This document shows, one piece after another, positions 52,289-60,310 of a DNA stretch of 64,000 nucleotides. A program made the position numbers and the translations under genes. Position 1 is the first letter of the stretch. Each line of letters starts with the position of its first letter. The notes beneath the pieces are model-generated. The model was given only the letters and a program-made list of their open reading frames with translations, did not search any database and was not told where the DNA came from. Source of the stretch: Bradyrhizobium diversitatis (GTDB lineage: Bacteria; Pseudomonadota; Alphaproteobacteria; Rhizobiales; Xanthobacteraceae); contig NZ_JACEGD010000031.1 of the NCBI RefSeq assembly GCF_016031635.1, positions 1 to 64,000 of the forward strand, given 5' to 3'.

Positions 52289-53317
52289 ATGACCGACCTC
52301 ATTCGCAGCTCGAGCCTGAGTTATTATCCGGAGGTCGCCCGGTCGGTCGGGCTGGACCCCAGGCAGATGATGCGCAAGGCCAGGCTGCCGCCAGCCTGCC
52401 TCGACAAGCCCGACACGCCCATTGCCGTCGCTGGCCTGCGCCGTCTGCTCGAATTGTCCGCGGAGGCGTCCGGCGCCGAAGATTTCGGCTTGCGCCTCGC
52501 CGAGCGCGGCGGCCTGACCAATTTCGGCACGGTCGGCTTGATCGTGCGCGAGCAAGCGACCGTCGGTGAGGCGATCGATGCGTTCTCGCGCTTCATCCAT
52601 GTCCATCACGATGGCATGCGGCTCGACGTTGCGCGCGGCAAGCAGACCGCGACCATCACGATGCATCTGCGCGGCCGGAAGCCGAGCGCGCCGCGGCAGT
52701 CGATCGACGTGGCGCTCGGCAGCGTCCACCGCATCATCCAGTCGCTGTTCGGGCAGGACTGGCGGCCGCGGGAGGTGCACCTGCATCATCCGCCGCCGCA
52801 CGATCGCAAGCGCTATCGCGAATTCTTCGGCTGCCGCGTGATCTTCAACGCGAGGGATGACGCGATCGTGCTGTCCGCGCACGATATGGAACGTCGGATC
52901 CCGAACGCGCATCCGCTGATCGCGAGCTATCTGCGCAAGCGGATCGAGGCGATCGAAACGCGGCCCGCGAGCTGGGAGCAGAAGGTCGACGAGGTCGTAC
53001 GTTTCCTTCTTGCCAGTGGCGACTGCACGATCGAGCGCGTCGCCGAGCATCTCGCCTGCACCCGCCGGACCATCCACCGCCGCCTCGCAGCATCCGGCAC
53101 CAGCTTCTCGGCCATCCTGGACGCGCAACGCGCCGATCTCGTGATCCAGCTGATCGACGCTCCCGGCCGGCGGCTGGCTGACATCGCGATGCAGCTTGGC
53201 TTCTCCGCGCAGAGCGCCATGGCGCGCTGGTTCCGCAGCCGGTTCGGCTGCACCATCACCGAGTGGCGCAAGGGCGTGCGGCCCGAGACGGCACCGCCCA
53301 CGGCGACTGCAGCTTGA
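52289..53317 (+). CDS. AraC-family regulator with OruR/ArgR-type N-terminal domain
   Basis: The protein has 342 residues from MTDLIRSSSLSYYPE (AGGAA upstream); a longer reading to 52106 is not supported. The N-terminal domain (about residues 15-200; ARSVGLDPRQMMRKARLPPA, FGLRLAERGGLTNFGTVGLI) is of the arabinose-binding-domain-like type of OruR/FeaR relatives. The C-terminal AraC helix-turn-helix pair is CTIERVAEHLACTRRTIHRR and RLADIAMQLGFSAQSAMARW. Its ligand is unknown. It ends 3 bases before the convergent nnrS stop. Confidence 0.88.
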   Translation: MTDLIRSSSLSYYPEVARSVGLDPRQMMRKARLPPACLDKPDTPIAVAGLRRLLELSAEASGAEDFGLRLAERGGLTNFGTVGLIVREQATVGEAIDAFSRFIHVHHDGMRLDVARGKQTATITMHLRGRKPSAPRQSIDVALGSVHRIIQSLFGQDWRPREVHLHHPPPHDRKRYREFFGCRVIFNARDDAIVLSAHDMERRIPNAHPLIASYLRKRIEAIETRPASWEQKVDEVVRFLLASGDCTIERVAEHLACTRRTIHRRLAASGTSFSAILDAQRADLVIQLIDAPGRRLADIAMQLGFSAQSAMARWFRSRFGCTITEWRKGVRPETAPPTATAA

Positions 53318-53319
53318 GT

Positions 53320-54531
53320 TCAGCGCGCGGGAGCGGGCACGCCCATCGTGGCGAGGCCACGCCACCGGCTGCCGGCGAGCAGCGGACCGAACGCGATGGC
53401 AAATCCGAGGAAAGCGACGATCCAGCCGCAGGCGGCGATGTGCAGCAACACATCGCCATGTGCGGGCAACACGACGGCAGCGATCCGGGCCAGAGCCGCG
53501 ATGATGATCGCAGCATAGATTCCCTGGATCGCCGGCGAAGCCGTCAACGCCTGTCCGGTGTGGCCGAGACTCGCGCGGGTCATGACCGCGAGCGTCATGG
53601 TTCCCGCCGCACCTGCCATCCAGGCGTGGATGCCGGCGCTTGGCGGCAGTACACCGAAAACCGCGAGGGCATGCAGGATGAAACCGGACGGCACGAAGAC
53701 GTAGCCGACATGCAGGATCACGAGCAGCCGCTCGCGGAAGGTGCGATCGCCAGCCCAGCGCGCGAGCCGCACCAAGTGCAGCCCACCGACAAGTGCCATC
53801 AGGACACCCGTGACGGCATTCGACGGCGCCACGATCCACGAGACGAGCGCGACCGCGCTGCATCCGATCACGGCGCCGTCGAAGCGTCCGAACGGCACGG
53901 GCAATCGGCCGGGATTGAACTTGACCAGCCAGTTACGGGTGAAGCTTGGGATGATGCGGCCGCCGATCAACGCAATCAGCAGAATGACCACGCTGATGCC
54001 GACGCGGATGCTGACATCGGCCGCGCCCTGCTCATGCGCTTCGACATGAAAGGCGACGTTGCCGGCGAGCAGAACGAGCACCAGCCCCACCACGGGCAGG
54101 TTGCGCCAGTTGCCGCCTGCGATGATCTCGCGCATCGCGGCGGCGACGACCAATGCGAGGAAGGCGGCATCGACGATCAGCGCAAACGCCCAGCCGACAT
54201 CGGCCGACATCGTCACGGCGACGCGCGCGGCGAGCCAGACCATCAGCAGCGCCCCCAGCGGCGTGCCCTGGATCGGCAGCCGCCCGGTCCAGTTCGGGAT
54301 GGCCGTGAACAGGAAGCCGGTGATGACGGCGGGCAGGAAGCCATAGAGCATCTCGTGGATGTGCCAGTCACGCGGCCCGAATGCGGAACTCACGGACAAT
54401 TCGCCATAGAACATCGGCACCCAGACCAGGATCGACAGCGCCGCCTGGATCGCGGCAAACAGGAAAAAGGGCCGAAAGCTGTTCGCGAACAGCGGCCAGC
54501 CCGCAAAGTTACGGGATCGGGCGCCAGCCAT
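53320..54531 (-). CDS. nnrS: NnrS, heme-copper membrane protein of nitric oxide response
   Basis: The protein has 403 residues with 12 predicted hydrophobic helices. Family features: LFANSFRPFFLFAAIQAALS, WHIHEMLYGFLPAVITGFLF, AIPNWTGRLPIQG, the His in GNVAFHVEAHE, and MTRASLGHTGQAL. NnrS protects against nitric oxide stress and contains heme and copper. It is divergent from nnrR with a FixK/NnrR-type box between them. Confidence 0.94.
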   Translation of the reverse strand: MAGARSRNFAGWPLFANSFRPFFLFAAIQAALSILVWVPMFYGELSVSSAFGPRDWHIHEMLYGFLPAVITGFLFTAIPNWTGRLPIQGTPLGALLMVWLAARVAVTMSADVGWAFALIVDAAFLALVVAAAMREIIAGGNWRNLPVVGLVLVLLAGNVAFHVEAHEQGAADVSIRVGISVVILLIALIGGRIIPSFTRNWLVKFNPGRLPVPFGRFDGAVIGCSAVALVSWIVAPSNAVTGVLMALVGGLHLVRLARWAGDRTFRERLLVILHVGYVFVPSGFILHALAVFGVLPPSAGIHAWMAGAAGTMTLAVMTRASLGHTGQALTASPAIQGIYAAIIIAALARIAAVVLPAHGDVLLHIAACGWIVAFLGFAIAFGPLLAGSRWRGLATMGVPAPAR

Positions 54532-54595
54532 GGCATCAACTCCAATGAAATCCAGATCGTTGTCTGGAAAAATACCGCCAGCCGACCGGCCCGTT

Positions 54596-54609
54596 TTGCG
54601 TTACCGCAA
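54596..54609. promoter_or_regulatory. FixK/NnrR-type box between nnrS and nnrR
   Basis: TTGCGTTACCGCAA fits the TTG-N8-CAA consensus with symmetrical inner GCG/CGC. It lies 64 bases from the nnrS start and 52 bases before the nnrR start, so it can serve both. Confidence 0.8.
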
Positions 54610-54661
54610 ACACCAGGACGATTGCAGGTGCCATCACACTCCCTGATGCCAAGGAGGCAGA

Positions 54662-55372
54662 ATGGCCAAGGTCGACACATCGCTGGTTGCGCATCTGCCG
54701 CTGTTTGCGGGCGTGACGCCGGAGGCTCTGGACGAGATCCTGCGTGAGGCCCGCTCGGCCCGCTTTTCCAAGAACAGTGCCATCTTCGAGCAGGGGGCCG
54801 ACGCGCAATCCTTCTTCCTGCTGTTGCACGGCCATGTCCGCGCGGCCAAGACCACGCCGACCGGTGAGCAGATCGTGGTGCGCTATGTCGCGCCCGGCGA
54901 AACATTCGGGCTCGCGATGGCGATCGGAGCCGCGCGCTATCCGGCGACGGCGATGGCGGTCGACGACAGCGTGGTGCTGATCTGGCCGACCTCGGCCTGG
55001 CCGCGGTTGATCGAGCGGTTTCCGGCGCTCGCCGCCAACACGCTCCAGACCGTCGGCACCCGGCTTCAGGAGAGTCACACCCGCATCCTCGAAATGTCGA
55101 CCCAGCAGGTCGAGCAACGCATCGCGCACGCGCTGCTGCGCCTCGCCAAGCAGTCCGGCAAGAAACTCGACCACGGCATTGAGATCGACTTCCCGATCAG
55201 CCGCCAGGACATCGCGCAGATGACCGGCACCACGCTGCACACTGTCAGCCGCATCCTGAGCGGCTGGGAGAGCCAAGGCCTCGTGGAGAGCGGCCGCCAG
55301 CGCATCATCCTGCGCGAGCCGCACAAGATCGTCGTGCTGGCGGAGCGGAATGCCGACGGCGGCGCGGCGTGA
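54662..55372 (+). CDS. nnrR: NnrR, Crp/Fnr-family nitric oxide regulator
   Basis: The protein has 236 residues. The cyclic-nucleotide-binding-like domain covers residues about 10-125 (LPLFAGVTPEALDEILREAR, FLLLHGHVRAAKTTPTGEQI) and the C-terminal helix-turn-helix is ISRQDIAQMTGTTLHTVSRI with LSGWESQGLV. It lacks the Cys cluster of Fnr, as NnrR does. It activates nirK, nor and nnrS genes in response to nitric oxide. Context (nnrS, nirK) supports the name. Confidence 0.92.
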   Translation: MAKVDTSLVAHLPLFAGVTPEALDEILREARSARFSKNSAIFEQGADAQSFFLLLHGHVRAAKTTPTGEQIVVRYVAPGETFGLAMAIGAARYPATAMAVDDSVVLIWPTSAWPRLIERFPALAANTLQTVGTRLQESHTRILEMSTQQVEQRIAHALLRLAKQSGKKLDHGIEIDFPISRQDIAQMTGTTLHTVSRILSGWESQGLVESGRQRIILREPHKIVVLAERNADGGAA

Positions 55373-55402
55373 GAGCCGATGCCGGGATGCCTCCGCTGAC
55401 AG

Positions 55403-55446
55403 GGATGAGGGGCGCTTCCGCTTACGGCGAAAACGCTCCCTCATCC
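55403..55446. repeat. Hairpin element GGATGAGGG ... CCCTCATCC
   Basis: GGATGAGGG at 55403-55411 pairs perfectly with CCCTCATCC at 55438-55446 across a 26-base loop. It lies 30 bases after the nnrR stop. Confidence 0.7.
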
Positions 55447-55480
55447 GGGAACGCGCGCGCCCGCGCGATTCCAGACCGTT

Positions 55481-55678
55481 TCACGCCGGCACGCAATCGC
55501 TCAATGCAGCGAGGAATTTGTCGCGCTCGATTCCATGCTCGCGGCAGGCATCATCCACGGTGTGGAAGGTCGCGATCGGACAGCCGACGCAGGCCATCCT
55601 GAAGGCGAGAAACACGCGGATCGTGTGCGGCGCCGTGCGCATGATGTCATCGACCAGATCGTCGGATCCGAAGGGCAT
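55481..55678 (-). CDS. DUF1858 protein, hybrid-cluster-protein-like helical domain
   Basis: The protein has 65 residues from MPFGSDDLVDDIMRT (CGGAG upstream). It matches DUF1858: conserved CxxC in MACVGCPIATFHTVDDACRE and the HG-x(6)-LL-type end (HGIERDKFLAAL). This helical domain often occurs beside denitrification and low-oxygen genes; exact function unknown. It converges with nnrR. Confidence 0.85.
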   Translation of the reverse strand: MPFGSDDLVDDIMRTAPHTIRVFLAFRMACVGCPIATFHTVDDACREHGIERDKFLAALSDCVPA

Positions 55679-55748
55679 GGACAACTCCGTTCCGAATTGA
55701 CGATAGCGGAGCGAGCGGAAGCCTCTTTGTTGAAGCGCAAGCTGGCTC

Positions 55749-55853
55749 CGTCATTCCGGGGCGCGCGCAGCGCGAACCCGGAATCCATCGGGCAGCAACC
55801 AGTGCAGTGAAATGGATTCCGGGCTCGCACCAAGGGGTGCGCCTAGGAATGAC
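55749..55853. repeat. Palindromic repeat (CGTCATTCCGGGG ... AGGAATGAC type)
   Basis: Related to the element at 33547; between the DUF1858 and hemN genes. Confidence 0.75.
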
Positions 55854-55859
55854 AGGAAG

Positions 55860-57212
55860 CTACACAGCCCGGCTGTGCAGTTGCTTGCCGGGATCCAGAT
55901 GCGCATCGAATGCGGCGGCGACGCTGCGGACCAGGAAGCGCGAATCCTTGGCGACCGCGAGCCGGTCGCCGTCCAATCGCACGACGCCGTCGGAGATCAG
56001 CGGCTTCAGACGGGCTGCCGATTTCAGCATCGCGCCGGCCTCTGCGCCATGACGGGCACAGATGTCGCCGAGATCGGCACCGAACTCGCACATGATGCGT
56101 TCGATGATGTCGGCGCGCAACCGGTCGTCGTCGGTGAGCCCGTAGCCTTTCGCGGTGGCGAAGCGGCCGGCGGCGATGCTCTGGGCATAGGCGCCGATCT
56201 GCACCTCGTTCTGGACATAGCCCTGGGGCAGATGTCCGATCGCGCTCGCGCCGAAGCCGAGCAGGACTTCACTCTTGTCGGTGGTATAGCCTTGAAAATT
56301 GCGCCGCAACGTCCGCTGCTCGTACGCCACCGCCATGGAATCGTCGGGCCGTGCGAAATGATCGAGCCCGATCTGCACGAAACCGGCCTCCTTCAGGGTA
56401 TTCGCGATCGCGCAGGCCTGGTCGTGGCGCGCAAGGCCGTCGGGCAGCACGGCCTCGTTAATCATGCGCTGGTGCTTCTTGAAATCAGGCACATGAGCAT
56501 AGCCGAACACCGAGAAGCGGTTGGGCGCGAGCGCGAGGCTGCGCCGCACGGTGTCCAGGCACGAAGCGACAGTCTGGTGCGGCAAGCCGTAGATCAGGTC
56601 GAAATTGATTCCCTCGATGCCCGCGCCGCGGAGCATGTTGACCACGGACGCGGTCTGTTCGAAGCTCTGCACCCGGTTGATCGCCCTCTGCACCACGGGA
56701 TCGAAGCTCTGCACGCCGAGGCTCGCGCGGTTGACGCCGGAGAGCCGCATGGCCTCGACCATGTCGTCGGACAACGTGCGGGGATCGATCTCGACCGCGA
56801 TCTCGGCCGAAGGCAGCACGAAGAATTTCTGGCGCATCGTTACCATCAACTCGACAAAAGCCTCCGGCGCCATGATCGTCGGCGTACCGCCACCGAAATG
56901 GATGTGCTCGACCTTGATGCGGCGGCCGATGGTTTCGGCGGTTAGCGCGATCTCGCTGAGCAGCGTCCGCTGATAGCCGGCAATGAGCTCGTCGCGTCGG
57001 ACGATCTGGGTGTGGCAGCCGCAGTACCAGCACATCTCGCGGCAGAACGGCACGTGCAGGTAAAGCGACGCGCTGGCGCCCGCCGGCAGTTCCGCCAGCC
57101 ACCGAGCATAGGTGTCTGGACCGATCGCGGGCGAAAAGTGCGGTGCGGTCGGATAGCTCGTGTAGCGTGGCAGGCGTTCCTCGCCGTAGACCGCCGCAAG
57201 ATCAGTTCTCAT
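55860..57212 (-). CDS. hemN: Oxygen-independent coproporphyrinogen III oxidase HemN
   Basis: The protein has 450 residues. The radical-SAM iron-sulfur motif is FCREMCWYCGCH (CxxxCxxC, plus the extra Cys typical of HemN). Other marks are LPRYTSYPTAPHF, HIHFGGGTPTIM, INFDLIYGLPHQT and the C-terminal HemN domain (IERIMCEFGADLGDICARHG). It oxidatively decarboxylates coproporphyrinogen III without oxygen, making heme under anaerobic conditions. A FixK/NnrR-type box lies 90 bases upstream. Confidence 0.96.
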   Translation of the reverse strand: MRTDLAAVYGEERLPRYTSYPTAPHFSPAIGPDTYARWLAELPAGASASLYLHVPFCREMCWYCGCHTQIVRRDELIAGYQRTLLSEIALTAETIGRRIKVEHIHFGGGTPTIMAPEAFVELMVTMRQKFFVLPSAEIAVEIDPRTLSDDMVEAMRLSGVNRASLGVQSFDPVVQRAINRVQSFEQTASVVNMLRGAGIEGINFDLIYGLPHQTVASCLDTVRRSLALAPNRFSVFGYAHVPDFKKHQRMINEAVLPDGLARHDQACAIANTLKEAGFVQIGLDHFARPDDSMAVAYEQRTLRRNFQGYTTDKSEVLLGFGASAIGHLPQGYVQNEVQIGAYAQSIAAGRFATAKGYGLTDDDRLRADIIERIMCEFGADLGDICARHGAEAGAMLKSAARLKPLISDGVVRLDGDRLAVAKDSRFLVRSVAAAFDAHLDPGKQLHSRAV

Positions 57213-57302
57213 ATCTTACCTATTCGTAAATTCGCGCCGCGCGCAGACATCGCGGCAAATCACCGAATGCGTGTTAGTTATCCCGAATGCGCGGAAACGA
57301 CT

Positions 57303-57316
57303 TTGCGCTCGCGCAA
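57303..57316. promoter_or_regulatory. FixK/NnrR-type box between hemN and a small membrane protein gene
   Basis: TTGCGCTCGCGCAA fits TTG-N8-CAA with symmetrical GCG/CGC. It is 90 bases from the hemN start and 63 bases before the ATG at 57380. Confidence 0.8.
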
Positions 57317-57379
57317 AGCGCGGCGGCCGGTTCCCGGCCATGATCTGGGCAATTCGCGTCGTCATCCGGAGCGTTTGCC

Positions 57380-57580
57380 ATGAGGCTTCTCGCATTCGAA
57401 CTCATTCTCTCCCTGCTCGACGTCCGCGGCCATATCCCGCGTTTCGACGACTTCAGGCCGGCCCCGACTGCACCAGCCGCCGGCGGCGTGGTGCGCGCCC
57501 TGGCCGCAGCAATCGCCATCTTCGTCGTGCTGTCGCTGGCGATCTGGGGCACGGTCGGGCTTGCCATGTATCTGCTCTGA
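57380..57580 (+). CDS. Small membrane protein behind a FixK-type box, unknown
   Basis: The protein has 66 residues, with CGGAG upstream. One hydrophobic helix (residues about 39-63, AAAIAIFVVLSLAIWGTVGL), preceded by a Pro/Arg-rich part (DVRGHIPRFDDFRPAPTAPA). It is divergent from hemN with a FixK/NnrR-type box between them, so it is probably induced under low oxygen or nitric oxide. It is not recognised as a known family; the length and single helix resemble NapE-like or cytochrome-oxidase-associated small proteins, but this is only likeness of size. Confidence 0.55.
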   Translation: MRLLAFELILSLLDVRGHIPRFDDFRPAPTAPAAGGVVRALAAAIAIFVVLSLAIWGTVGLAMYLL

Positions 57581-57605
57581 AGCGGAATGGCTTTGGGTCG
57601 AATTG
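57578..57605. repeat. Short repeat AAGCGGAATGGCTTT, copy 2
   Basis: TGAAGCGGAATGGCTTTGGG followed by TCGAATTG matches the element at 10398 except for a few bases; it overlaps the stop of the small membrane protein. Confidence 0.65.
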
Positions 57606-58020
57606 ATTGCACGGTTTGGTCCCTCGCAAGCGCAGGGCGATCGCATTTTGAGAGCTTTTCCCTGCGGCCATCCTTCGAGACGCCCGCTTTGGGCGAGCTC
57701 CTCAGGATGAGGACGGAGTGCGCGGCAGCAGTTCAACGAGCACTGACGCCGATAAGCCTCATCCTGAGGAGGCGCGTAAGCGCCGTCTCGAAGGACGAGG
57801 CGTGCGCGCAGGCTGCCACCAGTCGCATGTGTTAGCCCGCGCGGTCGAGATCGCAATCCAACTTGAAGATGCAAACGAGTTGGCGCTGAGTGCCGATGCG
57901 GTTGCGCCGTCGCTCGCGCTCTACATCCGCATCACGCCTGCGGACGCGATCGAAATGGCATCACCGATCCTGCTCCGCTGAGCACCTAAGTACTGTTGCG
58001 GAGGTGAATCCGGCGGGAGC
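57581..58020. other. Intergenic region upstream of nirK
   Basis: About 440 bases hold the short repeat at 57578 and a mirrored repeat at 57666-57800. A possible reading at about 57838-57981 (RAVEIAIQLEDANELALSAD ...) has no upstream start of quality and is not called a gene. Confidence 0.4.
57666..57800. repeat. Mirrored repeat (CATCCTTCGAGACG ... CGTCTCGAAGGACG type)
   Basis: GCCATCCTTCGAGACGCCCG is mirrored by CGCCGTCTCGAAGGACGAGG. CTCCTCAGGATGAGG and CATCCTGAGGAG form an inner pair. A common rhizobial intergenic element. Confidence 0.8.
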
Positions 58021-58034
58021 TTGTCGCAGCGCAA
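58021..58034. promoter_or_regulatory. FixK/NnrR-type box upstream of nirK
   Basis: TTGTCGCAGCGCAA fits TTG-N8-CAA, 67 bases before the nirK ATG. In denitrifying rhizobia nirK is activated by NnrR through such a box. Confidence 0.78.
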
Positions 58035-58101
58035 ACACGCTTGCCGCGATCGGCGCACACTGCATTCCGTCATCAAAACCTTTTCATGAAGGATGCTTCC
58101 G

Positions 58102-59199
58102 ATGTTCACCCGCAGAGCCGCATTGATCAGCGCCGCCGCGACCGCCCTGATGCTGGCGACCCCGGCTTTCGCCGCCAGCGATCTCAAGCTGCCGCGTCAG
58201 AAGGTAGAGCTGGTCGCTCCGCCCTTCGTGCACGCGCACGAGCAAGCCACGACGCAGGGGCCCAAGATCGTCGAGTTCAAGCTGACGGTCCAGGAGAAGA
58301 AAGTCGTCATCGACGACAAGGGCACCACCTTCCAGGCGATGACGTTCAACGGCTCGATGCCGGGACCGCTCATGGTCGTGCACGAGGGTGACTATGTCGA
58401 GCTGACGCTGGTCAATCCCGCCGCCAACACCATGCCCCACAACATCGACTTCCATTCCGCGACCGGCGCACTCGGCGGCGGCGAACTCACGCTCATCAAC
58501 CCCGGCGAACAGGTCGTGCTGCGCTGGAAGGCGACCAAGACCGGCGTGTTCGTCTATCACTGCGCGCCGGGCGGCCCGATGATCCCCTGGCACGTCGTCG
58601 CCGGCATGAACGGCGCCGTGATGGTGCTGCCGCGCGACGGGCTGAACGACGGCAAGGGCCGCGCGCTGAAATACGACAAGGTCTACTATATTGGCGAGCA
58701 GGACATGTACGTGCCGCGCGACGAGAAGGGCAACTTCAAGTCCTACGAATCGCCCGGCGAAGCCTTCACCGAGACCGAAGAGGTGATGAACAAGCTGATC
58801 CCCACCCATGTCGTCTTCAACGGCAAGGTCGGCGCGCTCACCGGCAAGAACGCGCTCACCGCCAAGGTCGGGGAGAACGTGCTGATCGTGCATTCGCAGG
58901 CTAACCGCGACAGCCGTCCGCATCTGATCGGCGGCCATGGCGATTATGTCTGGGAGACCGGCAAGTTCGGCAATGCGCCGGAGGTCGGGCTCGAGACCTG
59001 GTTCATCCGCGGCGGGTCGGCGGGAGCTGCGCTGTACAAATTCCAGCAGCCCGGCATCTACGCTTATGTCACGCACAATCTGATCGAGGCGGCCAATCTC
59101 GGCGCCACCGCGCACTTCAAGGTCGAAGGCAAGTGGAACGACGATCTGATGACCCAGGTGAAGGCTCCTGCCGAAATACCGCCTGCCAGCACCAACTAG
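58102..59199 (+). CDS. nirK: Copper nitrite reductase NirK
   Basis: The protein has 365 residues from ATG 58102; GAAGGA lies 8 bases upstream, which favours it over the ATG at 58093. Signal peptide to about Ala25. Type-1 copper ligands His113, Cys154, His164, Met169; type-2 ligands His118, His153 and His325 (AYVTHNL); Asp116 and the RPHLIGGH segment belong to the catalytic proton relay. It reduces nitrite to nitric oxide in the periplasm. A FixK/NnrR-type box precedes it and a strong terminator follows; nirV comes after. Confidence 0.97.
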   Translation: MFTRRAALISAAATALMLATPAFAASDLKLPRQKVELVAPPFVHAHEQATTQGPKIVEFKLTVQEKKVVIDDKGTTFQAMTFNGSMPGPLMVVHEGDYVELTLVNPAANTMPHNIDFHSATGALGGGELTLINPGEQVVLRWKATKTGVFVYHCAPGGPMIPWHVVAGMNGAVMVLPRDGLNDGKGRALKYDKVYYIGEQDMYVPRDEKGNFKSYESPGEAFTETEEVMNKLIPTHVVFNGKVGALTGKNALTAKVGENVLIVHSQANRDSRPHLIGGHGDYVWETGKFGNAPEVGLETWFIRGGSAGAALYKFQQPGIYAYVTHNLIEAANLGATAHFKVEGKWNDDLMTQVKAPAEIPPASTN

Positions 59200-59206
59200 A
59201 CGCGAC

Positions 59207-59240
59207 AAGGGGCCGGTGATTGATCACCGGCCCCTTCTTC
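59207..59240 (+). terminator. Strong hairpin terminator after nirK
   Basis: AAGGGGCCGGTGAT and ATCACCGGCCCCTT pair over 14 bases with a 2-base gap (effectively a 4-base loop) and are followed by CTTCCTT. It starts 8 bases after the nirK stop; nirV starts 17 bases later, so nirV is probably read at a lower level. Confidence 0.85.
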
Positions 59241-59256
59241 CTTCGGGGGAATCATC

Positions 59257-60135
59257 ATGCTGATCGCATTCAAGCTCAAACTGGTGCTCGCCTGCGCGGC
59301 CGGGCTTGCGGGGCCGCTGGCCGTTGCGCCTCTGGTTTCCGAGATGGCGACGCATGATGCGGGAGGCGAGCCGGCCATGGTCGAGGTCGTCCGCGGCAGC
59401 TTCTCATATCGTGACGCCGGCGACTTCACCCGCGGCGGGCAGCAGGCGGACGCGCCGCTGCGCACGATCCGGATCGACCGGCCGCTGCACATCATGCGGA
59501 ATCAGGTTTCCTCTTCCGACTATCAGCTTTGCGTGAAGGATGGCCCCTGCCGTGCGCTCGACCGTGACGTGGCGATCGCCCCCGATCGCCCCGCGGTGCA
59601 GGTGAGCTGGCACGATGCCGAGACCTATGCGGGCTGGCTGTCGCGCAAGACCGGCCGGCATTACCGCCTGCCGAGCGACGAGGAATGGGCGTTTGCCGCC
59701 GGCTCCAGGTTCAGGGATGATGGTGTGCCGGTCGATGCAAGCGACCCTTCGAAGCGCTGGATCAGCCGCTATGAGCGTGAATCCGAACGCGGCCTCACCG
59801 ACACCACGGCCTATCCGTTCGGCAAATTCGGCCCGAACGAGCACGGCGTCGAAGATCTCGCCGGCAACGTCTGGGAGTGGACCTCGAGCTGCTTCGTACG
59901 TTCGCGTGTCGACGACGCCGGAAGTGCCGGCCGCCCGACCGTGAACTGCGGGGTACGTATCACCGAAGGCGCCCACCGCGCCTATGTCACCGATTTCATC
60001 CGCGACGCCCGCGCCGGCGGCTGCGCCCAAGGCGTGCCGCCCGCCAATCTCGGCTTCCGCCTGGTGCGCGAGGAGACGTCATGGCTGGTCGGCGTGTCGC
60101 AGCGCCTGAGCAAGACGTGGCCGGCAAGATCATGA
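59257..60135 (+). CDS. nirV: NirV, formylglycine-generating-enzyme-like protein
   Basis: The protein has 292 residues, with a signal peptide (residues about 1-25) and an FGE-sulfatase domain: MVEVVRGSFSYRD, PAVQVSWHDAETYAGWLSRK, TGRHYRLPSDEEWAFAA, GNVWEWTSS and the late NLGFRLVRE. NirV is found next to nirK in many denitrifiers; its role is unknown, though FGE relatives modify or bind Cys or metal. It may assist NirK maturation. The two Cys of true FGE (around GFR) are not obvious, so it may not be an enzyme. Confidence 0.9.
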   Translation: MLIAFKLKLVLACAAGLAGPLAVAPLVSEMATHDAGGEPAMVEVVRGSFSYRDAGDFTRGGQQADAPLRTIRIDRPLHIMRNQVSSSDYQLCVKDGPCRALDRDVAIAPDRPAVQVSWHDAETYAGWLSRKTGRHYRLPSDEEWAFAAGSRFRDDGVPVDASDPSKRWISRYERESERGLTDTTAYPFGKFGPNEHGVEDLAGNVWEWTSSCFVRSRVDDAGSAGRPTVNCGVRITEGAHRAYVTDFIRDARAGGCAQGVPPANLGFRLVREETSWLVGVSQRLSKTWPARS

Positions 60136-60180
60136 TCATAGCGGCGCGCATCGTTTTCCCGTCAACGCCTCCATCCACTA

Positions 60181-60220
60181 ATTAGAATCGATCTAAAGAT
60201 AATATTGGAATCTCTCTAAG
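60181..60220. promoter_or_regulatory. Two Irr/ICE-like palindromes upstream of the iron importer
   Basis: ATTAGAATCGATCTAAA (60181-60197) matches TTTAGAA-N3-TTCTAAA at 12 of 14 positions. A second, weaker copy ATTGGAATCTCTCTAAG is at 60204-60220, 23 bases on. They lie 91-130 bases before the binding-protein ATG. Confidence 0.65.
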
Positions 60221-60310
60221 TCATGGCCCTCGCGACATCGCGTCGCTGACGTTGCCGCATTGCCTGCGCTACTCAATCGGGCGTTCAATCGCGCGCCTGG
60301 AGCAGCCCTT

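Noticed and set aside
52193..53863. Minus-strand frame covering AraC gene and nnrS end
   Set aside because: Crosses two real genes in different frames, no motif; the AraC and NnrS readings are clear.
57718..57981. Possible 87-residue gene upstream of nirK
   Set aside because: Most of it is the mirrored repeat; no ribosome site and no family resemblance for the rest.
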